From assembly GCF_000745015.1 (NCBI RefSeq), contig NZ_JQNA01000002.1:3844001-3908000 (forward strand): DNA of 64,000 nt. The letters are read 5' to 3'. This DNA is from Burkholderia sp. 9120. Its GTDB lineage: Bacteria; Pseudomonadota; Gammaproteobacteria; Burkholderiales; Burkholderiaceae. The notes beneath the pieces were generated by a model. The model was given only the letters and a program-made list of their open reading frames with translations. It was not told where the DNA came from and made no database searches. The first letter of the stretch is position 1, and each line of letters begins with the position of its first letter. The translations under genes were made by a program, and so were the position numbers. This document shows positions 53,374 to 61,262 of this stretch, one piece after another.

Positions 53374-54351
53374 ATGCCTGTGACCCGCATTCCGATCATC
53401 GATCTTGCCGGCGTTCGCGCGGGCGACCCGCAGGCCTTGCAGCGCGTGGCGGGTGAAATTCACGAGGCGTGTACGACGATCGGCTTCTTTTACATCATCA
53501 ATCATGGCGTGCCGCAAACGTCGATCGATGCCGCGGAACAGGCGGCGCGCGAATTCTTCGCGTTCCCCGTGGAGACCAAACGGCGCGCGGCGGTCAATCA
53601 TCGGCATCGCGGGTTCAATGCGTTGGGCGATGCGACCATGTACCAGGCCAAACGTCCCGACTACAAGGAGTTTTTCAGCATCGGTCTCGAACTGCCGGAG
53701 GACGATCCCGACGTGCTCGCCGGTCAGGCGCTGCGTGGCCCGAATAACTGGCCGGACTTCATGCCTGAACTGCGTCCCGCGTTGTACGGCTACTACGAGT
53801 CGGTTGCGGCCTGCGGCGCCGATCTGCTGCGCGCGGTCGCGGTGAGCCTCGGCGTCGACGAGCATTTCTTCGCGCCGCGTTATACCAAGCGGATGCAGCG
53901 CACGCAGATGGTCTACTATCCGCCGCAACCGCCCCAGTCGGACGCGGATCAGTTCGGCGTCGCGCCGCATACCGACTACGGCTGTATCACGTTGCTGTGG
54001 CAGGATCAGGTGGGCGGCCTGCAGGTGCGCGAAATCGCCAACGATACGTGGGTCGACGCGCCGCCGGTGGAGGGGAGCTTCGTGGTGAATGTGGGCGATC
54101 TGCTGGCGCGCTGGACCAACGACCGCTTTCGCTCCACCTTGCACCGCGTGATCAATGCGTCGGGTCGCGAGCGCTATTCGATCGCAACGTTCTATGATCC
54201 GACTTACGGCGCGAGCGTCGATCCGCGCGAACTCGGCGCTAACGAAGCCGAGATCGGCTATCAGCCGGTCGCCGCGGGCGACTATATTCTCGGGCGCATT
54301 AACGATTCGATGGGCTATCGAAAGAAACGCGCGGAAGAAGCGCAAAGCTGA
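53374..54351 (+). CDS. 2-oxoglutarate/Fe(II)-dependent oxygenase (isopenicillin N synthase family)
   Basis: A 325-residue soluble oxygenase. The N-terminal DIOX_N part has IPIIDLAGVRAGDPQ and TTIGFFYIINHGVP; the jelly-roll core has iron ligands H199 and D201 in VAPHTDYGC and H257 in STLHRVI, and the 2-oxoglutarate-binding R267-x-S269 in RERYSIATF. Such enzymes hydroxylate, demethylate or desaturate small molecules using O2 and 2-oxoglutarate. GGGAG precedes ATG 53374. With the dehydrogenase gene 21 bases downstream and a shared operator with the second importer, it likely processes that importer's ligand. Confidence 0.9.
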   Translation: MPVTRIPIIDLAGVRAGDPQALQRVAGEIHEACTTIGFFYIINHGVPQTSIDAAEQAAREFFAFPVETKRRAAVNHRHRGFNALGDATMYQAKRPDYKEFFSIGLELPEDDPDVLAGQALRGPNNWPDFMPELRPALYGYYESVAACGADLLRAVAVSLGVDEHFFAPRYTKRMQRTQMVYYPPQPPQSDADQFGVAPHTDYGCITLLWQDQVGGLQVREIANDTWVDAPPVEGSFVVNVGDLLARWTNDRFRSTLHRVINASGRERYSIATFYDPTYGASVDPRELGANEAEIGYQPVAAGDYILGRINDSMGYRKKRAEEAQS

Positions 54352-54372
54352 AGGCGCGCAAGGAACTCCTGC

Positions 54373-55785
54373 ATGACAGATAACGGAAAGACAAACGACT
54401 CGGCGCCGCTGGCGTCGACACTCGACGCACTGCGCGCCGCGTTAGGCGACGACGCGGTCCGCGTGGGCGAGCAGATCGGCGAACGCGCATTGACCGACTG
54501 GACGCGTCACGACCCAACGCGCCCGGCAGCGTTGCTGCTGCCGCGTACTACCGAAGACGTATCGCACGCGCTGGCCATTTGCCACGCGGCGCATCAGCCG
54601 GTGGTGCCGCAGGGTGGCATGACGGGCCTCGCGGGCGGGGCGATTGCGCGGGCCACGGATATCGCGTTGTCGCTGGAACGATTGAACGGTGTCGAGGAAA
54701 TCGACGCCGCGTCGGCCACGCTGACCGTGCGCGCCGGCACCACCTTGCAAACGGCTCAGGAAGCCGCGGCGGAAGCCGGCTTCGAACTCGCGCTCGATCT
54801 CGGCGCGCGCGGCTCGTGCCAGATCGGCGGCAATCTCGCGACGAATGCGGGCGGCAATCGCGTGATCCAGTCCGGCACCGCGCGCGATCAGGTGCTGGGG
54901 CTCGAGGTTGTGCTTGCCAATGGCGATGTGCTGACGTCGCTCGGCAAGATGGTGAAGAACAACACCGGCTATGACCTGAAGCACTGGTTTATCGGCTCGG
55001 AAGGCACGCTCGGTGTGATCACGCGCGCGGTGTTGCGGCTGCATCCGCCGCGCGCCGCGCGTCATACGGCGCTGGTCGCGCTCGACGATTACGACGCCGC
55101 AGTGAGCCTGCTGCGCCGTCTATCGACGCGTTTCGGCAACGACATCGGCGCGTTCGAAATCATGTGGCCGGATTTCTACGACTTTGGCGTGAAGCTGACG
55201 GGTACACGTTCGCCGTTCGCCGAGTCTCATCCGCTGTACGCGTTGATCGAGCATGCGAGTTTCGATGCCGGCGACGACGGCGAGCGTTTCGCCGCCGTGC
55301 TGACCGAAGCGCTCGATGAAGGCGCAATTCGCGATGCGGTGATCGCGCAATCGGTGGCCGACGTGCGCGCGTTATGGGCGATCCGCGAATGCACGGCGGA
55401 GTTTCCGGTGCGGCTCGACGCGATCAATTTCGATGTGAGTCTGCCGATCGGCGGCATCGGCGCGTTCGTCGACCGGTGCCGCGCCGCGCTCGATCAGCGC
55501 TGGCCCGGCAATGAATCGTATTTCTTCGGGCATATCGGCGATTCGAATCTGCATGTGACCGTCGACGGTCATTCGATTCCCGGCGTCACGCATCATGCGG
55601 TGTACGCGTTCGTCTACGAGATGCTCGGGCCGTTGCACGGCTCGGTGTCGGCGGAACACGGAATCGGTTTGCTCAAGCGCGAGTTCTTGCCGATCTCGCG
55701 CTCGCCGGCGGAGCTGGCGGCCATGGCCGCGATCAAACATGCGCTGGACCCGCACGGGATTCTGAATCCGGGCAAGCTGTTTTGA
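54373..55785 (+). CDS. GlcD/D2HGDH-type FAD-dependent 2-hydroxyacid dehydrogenase
   Basis: A 470-residue flavoprotein of the FAD_binding_4/FAD-oxidase_C class: PVVPQGGMTGLAGGAIARAT (FAD pyrophosphate loop), DLGARGSCQIGGNLATNAGG, KHWFIGSEGTLGVITRAVLR, FFGHIGDSNLHVTVDGHS (metal/substrate histidines), SAEHGIGLLKREFL and DPHGILNPGKLF. Relatives oxidise D-2-hydroxyglutarate, D-lactate or glycolate, passing electrons to ETF or quinones. Its immediate position after the oxygenase suggests oxidation of a hydroxy acid formed in the same pathway; the substrate is unproven. Confidence 0.92.
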   Translation: MTDNGKTNDSAPLASTLDALRAALGDDAVRVGEQIGERALTDWTRHDPTRPAALLLPRTTEDVSHALAICHAAHQPVVPQGGMTGLAGGAIARATDIALSLERLNGVEEIDAASATLTVRAGTTLQTAQEAAAEAGFELALDLGARGSCQIGGNLATNAGGNRVIQSGTARDQVLGLEVVLANGDVLTSLGKMVKNNTGYDLKHWFIGSEGTLGVITRAVLRLHPPRAARHTALVALDDYDAAVSLLRRLSTRFGNDIGAFEIMWPDFYDFGVKLTGTRSPFAESHPLYALIEHASFDAGDDGERFAAVLTEALDEGAIRDAVIAQSVADVRALWAIRECTAEFPVRLDAINFDVSLPIGGIGAFVDRCRAALDQRWPGNESYFFGHIGDSNLHVTVDGHSIPGVTHHAVYAFVYEMLGPLHGSVSAEHGIGLLKREFLPISRSPAELAAMAAIKHALDPHGILNPGKLF

Positions 55786-55813
55786 TGGGATAAGTTGCGG
55801 GTTGAGTGGGTGA

Positions 55814-55830
55814 GGGCGCAATGAGCGCCC
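55814..55830. terminator. hairpin between convergent genes, possible terminator
   Basis: GGGCGC-AATGA-GCGCCC (55814-55830), with outer GTGGG...CCCAC able to extend the structure. It lies between the convergent dehydrogenase and ModA-like genes. No T-run. Confidence 0.45.
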
Positions 55831-55858
55831 CCGGCCCACCGTGGCGTCAGGAATGACC

Positions 55859-56653
55859 TCAGTGCGCGGGCACCGAATCCATGCCGGTCGACCTGACCGC
55901 CGCCTGCGCATCCGGCGACGCCAGATACTCGAGCAGCGCTTTCGCTTCCTGCGGATGCGGCGCGCCGACAGGAATACCCGCGGCATAGCGCGTGACGGAT
56001 TGCACCGATTCCGGAATCTTGCCGACGAACGTGGCGCCCGCCACCGGCAGCAACTCGCTGACCTGCTGAAAGCCGACTTCATAGTCGCCATTGGCGACGA
56101 CCGACGCGACCGGGATCTTCGGAATCATCTTCGCTTTGGCCTTCACCTGGTCCTCGATGCCCAGCCGCTTGAAGAGTTCGCGCTCGATATAGACGCCGCT
56201 CGCGCTATCCGAATAGGCAATCGACTTTGCGTGCAGCAGGGTGTTTTTCAGCCCCTCGACCGAACCGATATCCGGCTTGGGCGCACCGTCGCGCACGGCC
56301 ATGCCGATCCGCGAATCCGCCAGTTCGACACGCGAGCCGGGTATCACCTTGCCTTGCTTGATCAGATCGTCGAGCGCGTAGCCGACCATGATGACCACGT
56401 CGGCGGGTTCGCCGCGTGCGAGGCGGTTGGGAATGGCTTCCGGCGATTGACCCATCGACGGTCCGAGGATCGTGTCGAGCGTATTGCCGGTCGATGCGGT
56501 GAACTTTGGACCGAGCAGCTTGTAGGCGGCGGTGAAGCCGCCGGAACTCATGACCTTGAGTTCGGCCGCCTGGACGTTGGCGGCGGCCACGGTGCTGCCC
56601 AGCAGCCCGGCGGTGAACATGGCGAGAAAGAAGGATCTCATCGGCATCGGCAT
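55859..56653 (-). CDS. orphan ModA-like periplasmic substrate-binding protein
   Basis: A 264-residue extracellular binding protein with a signal peptide cleaved near NVQAAE, then LKVMSSGGFTAAYKLLGPKF, RGEPADVVIMVGYALDDLIK, SDSASGVYIERELFKRLG and FQQVSELLPVAGATFVG. This matches the SBP_bac_11 group around molybdate-binding ModA. No permease or ATPase gene is adjacent, so it may serve a distant transporter or act as a sensor or scavenger. Three in-frame ATGs (56653, 56647, 56641) come from a repeated CATCGG; none has a clear ribosome binding site. Confidence 0.85.
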   Translation of the reverse strand: MPMPMRSFFLAMFTAGLLGSTVAAANVQAAELKVMSSGGFTAAYKLLGPKFTASTGNTLDTILGPSMGQSPEAIPNRLARGEPADVVIMVGYALDDLIKQGKVIPGSRVELADSRIGMAVRDGAPKPDIGSVEGLKNTLLHAKSIAYSDSASGVYIERELFKRLGIEDQVKAKAKMIPKIPVASVVANGDYEVGFQQVSELLPVAGATFVGKIPESVQSVTRYAAGIPVGAPHPQEAKALLEYLASPDAQAAVRSTGMDSVPAH

Positions 56654-56761
56654 TGAAATGACAGTGTGCAGTGTTGGGAGGATGACGGGGTGAAGCGTGT
56701 CATCGCCCCGTCATCCGTACCATACCTGAACGAGCCCCTGTCGTGCCGCGCTCGCTCGCCG

Positions 56762-59700
56762 TCAATGCGCGTCGAGATACTTCGCGATCACCGGGTACAC
56801 ATCCACCACGGCATCCTTGCCGAAAATGCAGTCGATATGTCCATAGTCGGGAATCAGATGCCGTTCGTAAGGCTGCTCGGGAAAGGCGCGCGTCAGCATG
56901 TCGAACGTGAGCTGCGTACTTTCGGGCAGATAGGTTTCGTTTCGCTCGCCGTGAATGAAACCGAGCGGCAGACGCATTCCCTCCAGTCCCTTCGAGCCGT
57001 CCGTTCCGCCCAGATAAACATCGCGGCCTTCGGCATCGACAACCTGGCCGGCCCGCACCATCGCGGCGAGATGTTTGAATACCTCCATGTCGTGAATGCC
57101 GAACAGTTCCTGCAGGTTCTGATGCAGCGTCTCGTTCAGTTTCGCGTGTTCGTAGAGCAGGCCGTAGAGAAACGTCGCGCGATGGCAGATCGGGTTGCCG
57201 CAGCCTTCGTCGTGATCGAGCGGGTAGAACTTGAGCGCTTCGTCGAACAGGTTCTTCGGCCATGAACGGTGCTGCGTGTACGCGGTCAGATCGCGCACGC
57301 CGAGATGCTGCATGATGCCGGGAATATGCAGGCCGGCCTTGATCTTCTGCAACGTGCCCGGCACCGGATGCGTCGACACCTGGGAAATCACCGCCGAGCG
57401 CACGCCTTCGAGGCCATATAGCAGCGACATGCTCAACGCCAGGCCGCCCATGCAGTGGCCGAGCACCTGAATCTTGGGCACGCCGCTCACTTCGCGTATT
57501 TTGGCGATGGCGGCCGGAATGTCTTCGCGCGCGACCTTGTCGACATTGGTCGGCACCAGCACGCTGGGTAACTCGATACTGACGCGCAGATCGACGAGCC
57601 ACACGTCATAGCCGCAAGCGCACAGATATTCGACGAGGTTGGTCGCGATCAGGTCGGTGGAAAAGATCCGGCTGGAAACGCCCGAGCCGTGAATCAGCAG
57701 CAACGGGCGCGAGGTTTTATTCGCCGGATCGAAGTAACGGGTCAGCCGCAAGGTCGTGCCGTCGGGCGTATCGAAGTACATGATCTGCGGCGCGGGCGCG
57801 CGCAATGCCCGCTTCAGACGCGGCGCGGCCTTGGTGTCGAAGAATTCCAGTGGCGCGGCCACGCCGCCGTATTCGGTGAACAGCACGCCCGCAAAAAACT
57901 TGCCGAACTTCAGCGTCCATTCGAGGCGCGTTTCCAGGTCGGGCGTGTTGGTGACTTCAAGTGTGCGTTGCTGCTTGAGGAAGTTCTCAGGCGTGATGAT
58001 CAGCGTTGCTTTGCCGAGCACGGGTCCGGTGGTTTGCGCGCCCGCGCGAATCTCGGCGTACAGCGTGTTGGTCTGCGCCCAGAGATTGATCGGCGAGGTG
58101 CGCGTGATGATTTTTTGCCCCGTCAGGCAGTACGTATTGCCTTCGGTGGAGGCAAGCGTCATCCGGTAGTTCATGTTGCGTTCGTCCACATCGGACTCGC
58201 TGACCACGAACAGATTGAACGTGCCGTCGACGATCGTCAGCGGTTGCGCGGAAAGCGCGGGACAGGTCAGCGTGCCGGCGGTGTGAGCCAGGTGTTGCGG
58301 GTTGCTGAGCATGTCGGCGAGATCGTCGGATTCGACAGTCAGCGTGAATTCGATCGGACTCGTAGCGGCTTGTCCCGCGATCGCGACTGCCGGCGTGTAC
58401 GTGCCGATCATCGTCTCCGTGAAGCGCAAGCCGATCTTTGGCGCGGGCGGCGTGGCGGCCGTGCCCTTGGCCGTATAGTCGATCTGCCGGTCGCGCGACG
58501 CGGCGAGCAGCGCACAGTTACGCTCGGCCAGCGCGGAAATGGTCAGCAGCGGATTGACGCCGAGCGAGATCGGCATGACGGCGCCGTCCATCACATAGAG
58601 GCCTTCGTGCACCGCCGTGCCCGCCGCGCCATTGAAAACGCGGCCCAGGTGATCGACCACGCCGTGCTCCGCATCTTCGCCCATGCCGCAGCCGCCAAGC
58701 GGATGCACGGTGACGGTGCGATTGCCGGCAATGTCGGTGGAAATCGGATTGCGCAGATATTTGCCGCCGAGCGGCACCGTTGCCTGTTCGAGGGTTTGCT
58801 CGACCGTTGCAAAGATCGGCTGCTTGCCGGCGTTTTTCCATACGATGCGCGGCTGGCCCTTGTCGTCGACGTGAATCTGACCGCTTTCGTCGTCGTGCGC
58901 CATCACGAGATAGCTTTGCGTGTGGTTCAGCGCGCCACGATACGGACCGCGCAGAAAGCTTTCGAGCACGCGGGCGTCGTACGCGAGTTGTCGCTCGGCG
59001 CTCGGCGCGCCGCCAACATCCACGCCTTCGAGCGGCGCGGCGGCGCCGAGCAGGCCGACGAGCGCCGCGCCGACCGGGCCGGCGAGCGAGCCTTCTTCGA
59101 TCACGAAACCGTCTCTCACATTCGCGGTATCGCGATGATCGATCAGGCCGGTAATGGTCGGCCCGACCGGCGGAATTTGCCCCGGCGTGTGCGTGCCCCA
59201 GCCAACGCCGTTGATGATGTCGTCGGTGTTGTACGCGAAGGAGAGCACGTCGCCGTTGCCGGTGAAATGTTCGCCGAGCAGGGCCGACACGCTCAGGCCC
59301 GCTTCACGCGAGCGCAACAGCAGCGCGGTCGAACCGATCGTGCCGGCCGACACGATGACGAGATCGGCGCTGACGAACAGATCGGGCGCGCCGTAACTTT
59401 CGCGGCCGAGACTCACCAGCTGATAGCGCACCGTCCATTGCTGCGTGGCCGCGTCGCGCAACACCGAATGCACGGCGGCGCCCGTGAAAATCTGCGCGCC
59501 GTGCGCAACGGCATCGGGCAGATAGTTCATATGCGTCGAATTTTTCGCGTCGTAATTGCAGCCCGAATTGCAATCGCCGCAGCCCACGCAGGCCTTCTGT
59601 TCAACGCCCGCGGCGTTCACGCGATTCTCGAACGTGACGGTGATCGGCGGGCGGCTGAAGCGGTCCGCCATGCCGAGCGCCCGGGCCGATTTTTCGAGCG

Positions 59701-60178
59701 CCTGCAGTTTCGGCAACGCCGGATAACTGCCGGGCACCGGCGACGGTTGCAGCATCGCGCGCGCGAGCGCATAGCCGTGCTCGCGGCCCGCCGCATCGTC
59801 GCGCAGCGCCTTCGGCCAGCGCGGATCGTCCCACAGGCGCGGATCGGCTTCGAGCGCGACATTCGCGTTGATCAGCGAGGTGCCGCCCAGACCGCAGCCG
59901 ACCACCGCGTTGACATCGTCGTTCACGTGCACTTCAAGCAGCGCGAGCGGCGAGCCGACGTGCGCGAGGGCCGTGTTGTACTGCACCTCTTCGGCGCCCT
60001 GAAACGGTGTGCGAGGGTACTCGCCCGCCATGAATTCGCGCCCGCGTTCCAGCACGCAGACGCTGAGTCCGGCGCGCGCCATGCGGCTCGCGGCGATCGC
60101 GCCGCCGTAGCCCGAACCCACTACCACTACGTCGTAATGCGCTTTCATCGCCGTTACGGCGCTCGATAAGCGATTCAT
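56762..60178 (-). CDS. GMC/cholesterol-oxidase-type flavoprotein fused to an alpha/beta hydrolase
   Basis: A 1138-residue fusion. The N-terminal ~560 residues are a GMC-type FAD oxidoreductase: GSGYGGAIAASRMA at 21-34, a four-Cys cluster C197-x2-C-x2-C-x3-C207 in ACVGCGDCNSGCNYD, HPLGGCGMG and NPLLTISALAER near the domain end. A middle region (about 570-820) resembles no motif I know. The C-terminal ~310 residues are an alpha/beta hydrolase: LLLIHGSGVSSRIFS, nucleophile elbow LGHCMGGLAL with Cys instead of Ser (codon at 57452-57454), and His in IPDYGHIDCIFG. Likely acts on a sterol, fatty alcohol or polyester-like hydrophobic substrate. GAGGTGG lies eight bases before ATG 60178. Follows the sigma-like gene. 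Confidence 0.85.
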   Translation of the reverse strand: MNRLSSAVTAMKAHYDVVVVGSGYGGAIAASRMARAGLSVCVLERGREFMAGEYPRTPFQGAEEVQYNTALAHVGSPLALLEVHVNDDVNAVVGCGLGGTSLINANVALEADPRLWDDPRWPKALRDDAAGREHGYALARAMLQPSPVPGSYPALPKLQALEKSARALGMADRFSRPPITVTFENRVNAAGVEQKACVGCGDCNSGCNYDAKNSTHMNYLPDAVAHGAQIFTGAAVHSVLRDAATQQWTVRYQLVSLGRESYGAPDLFVSADLVIVSAGTIGSTALLLRSREAGLSVSALLGEHFTGNGDVLSFAYNTDDIINGVGWGTHTPGQIPPVGPTITGLIDHRDTANVRDGFVIEEGSLAGPVGAALVGLLGAAAPLEGVDVGGAPSAERQLAYDARVLESFLRGPYRGALNHTQSYLVMAHDDESGQIHVDDKGQPRIVWKNAGKQPIFATVEQTLEQATVPLGGKYLRNPISTDIAGNRTVTVHPLGGCGMGEDAEHGVVDHLGRVFNGAAGTAVHEGLYVMDGAVMPISLGVNPLLTISALAERNCALLAASRDRQIDYTAKGTAATPPAPKIGLRFTETMIGTYTPAVAIAGQAATSPIEFTLTVESDDLADMLSNPQHLAHTAGTLTCPALSAQPLTIVDGTFNLFVVSESDVDERNMNYRMTLASTEGNTYCLTGQKIITRTSPINLWAQTNTLYAEIRAGAQTTGPVLGKATLIITPENFLKQQRTLEVTNTPDLETRLEWTLKFGKFFAGVLFTEYGGVAAPLEFFDTKAAPRLKRALRAPAPQIMYFDTPDGTTLRLTRYFDPANKTSRPLLLIHGSGVSSRIFSTDLIATNLVEYLCACGYDVWLVDLRVSIELPSVLVPTNVDKVAREDIPAAIAKIREVSGVPKIQVLGHCMGGLALSMSLLYGLEGVRSAVISQVSTHPVPGTLQKIKAGLHIPGIMQHLGVRDLTAYTQHRSWPKNLFDEALKFYPLDHDEGCGNPICHRATFLYGLLYEHAKLNETLHQNLQELFGIHDMEVFKHLAAMVRAGQVVDAEGRDVYLGGTDGSKGLEGMRLPLGFIHGERNETYLPESTQLTFDMLTRAFPEQPYERHLIPDYGHIDCIFGKDAVVDVYPVIAKYLDAH

Positions 60179-60231
60179 CAAGACCACCTCGTCAGGAACG
60201 GAATGCGGGGAAGGGCGGGCAGCGTGCGCAA

Positions 60232-61023
60232 TTACGCGGCTGCTTCATTCATTTCGCTGTCGCTCGATTCGGCTGCCAGCAGGTTCAGTGCAAGCAGAAT
60301 CGCCGAGCGGTTCTCGATCTCGATCTCGATGCCGAGTTGGTCCGTCAACCAGCGGCCGATCTTGGTATTGGAAAATTCGTCGGCGCCGGCCGTCTTTTTC
60401 ATGGTGACGCCGAGTTTGACGGCGCGATAGTGATAAGAGGGCACCCGATGCTGAGCCGCAACCGCCGACAGACCGCCTTTCCCTTCCGAACACCAGCCGA
60501 GACTGCCGGCCAGTACGATCCGCTCGGGCTCGTCGAGCCCCTCGATGAACGCGCGCGCGGCGCTGCGCACGCGTTGCTCGTCGAGGCCGTATTGCAGCAG
60601 CACGCTAGCCACCGGATCTTCCAGCGCCTGTGCGTGCAGATCGATTTCGTGCGCCATGCCTTCGTTTTCCATCGACACGTTGCGCTGATGGCCGGCGCTG
60701 CGCAGGCAATCGATCAGATAACGGCGGAAATACGCGCACAATGCGTAACCGTTGGACGGCGCGCTCTCGGCGCACGCGTTGGTTTCCGTGTGACCTGGCG
60801 CGAGCCGCAGCACCTTGGCGTAAATGAACTGGGCGACCAGTTCTTCCTTATCGTCGCCGAGCGCCTGCAACTCCAGCGGATGATAGGTCCGCAAAGCCCG
60901 CTTGACCAGTTCGACCATCGACACCATTTCGTCGGCGGACAACTGGGTGCGCCGGCGCCACAGATCGGGCAGGACCGCGTCGTCGAGTGTGCGGACGAAC
61001 GCGTGGCTCGGAACTACGCCCAT
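60232..61023 (-). CDS. sigma-70-like helical regulator upstream of the oxidoreductase-hydrolase fusion
   Basis: A 263-residue protein not matching a family I can name with certainty. Its layout recalls a small sigma factor: a region-2-like block (about 60-110: KEELVAQFIYAKVLRL, then AYFRRYLIDCLRSAG) and a region-4-like helix-turn-helix (about 152-205: VRSAARAFIEGLDEPERIVL, LSAVAAQHRVPSYHYRAVKL). GGAGG lies five bases before ATG 61023. The gene is 53 bases upstream of the fusion gene on the same strand, probably one transcript, so it may control or sense that enzyme's pathway. Could instead be a non-sigma helix-turn-helix protein. Confidence 0.6.
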   Translation of the reverse strand: MGVVPSHAFVRTLDDAVLPDLWRRRTQLSADEMVSMVELVKRALRTYHPLELQALGDDKEELVAQFIYAKVLRLAPGHTETNACAESAPSNGYALCAYFRRYLIDCLRSAGHQRNVSMENEGMAHEIDLHAQALEDPVASVLLQYGLDEQRVRSAARAFIEGLDEPERIVLAGSLGWCSEGKGGLSAVAAQHRVPSYHYRAVKLGVTMKKTAGADEFSNTKIGRWLTDQLGIEIEIENRSAILLALNLLAAESSDSEMNEAAA

Positions 61024-61174
61024 AACAACCTCCGTAGGGGGTAAGGCAAGGAGCGCGGTGAGCCCTGACAACAGGCGGAGAAGCGAAAACCGGGAAGGTG
61101 AAGCCGCGCTGGAATGTGAAGCCAGTATGGTTTCCGGCGACGGCTTCGCCTATATGGATTAAGTGGTAGCTGAT

Positions 61175-61203
61175 GGGTAAACTGCCGGGTAAACCATCCG
61201 GCA
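61175..61203. promoter_or_regulatory. direct repeat and hairpin in the divergent gap upstream of the histidine kinase
   Basis: GGGTAAAC occurs twice (61175-61182 and 61187-61194, 12-bp period), overlapping TGCCGG (61183-61188) and CCGGCA (61198-61203), which form an inverted repeat. It lies in the 239-base divergent gap between the sigma-like gene and the kinase gene. Possible regulator site. Confidence 0.35.
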
Positions 61204-61262
61204 TAAAAACGCGATTCGGCATGACACGCTTGTCATTCATCTGAAGAAACGGAGACCGCACG

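Noticed and set aside
57689..60169. 826-codon open frame antisense to the oxidoreductase-hydrolase fusion
   Set aside because: Arg/His-rich composition with no domain signature, exactly opposite a gene with clear motifs; long antisense frames are expected in high-GC DNA.
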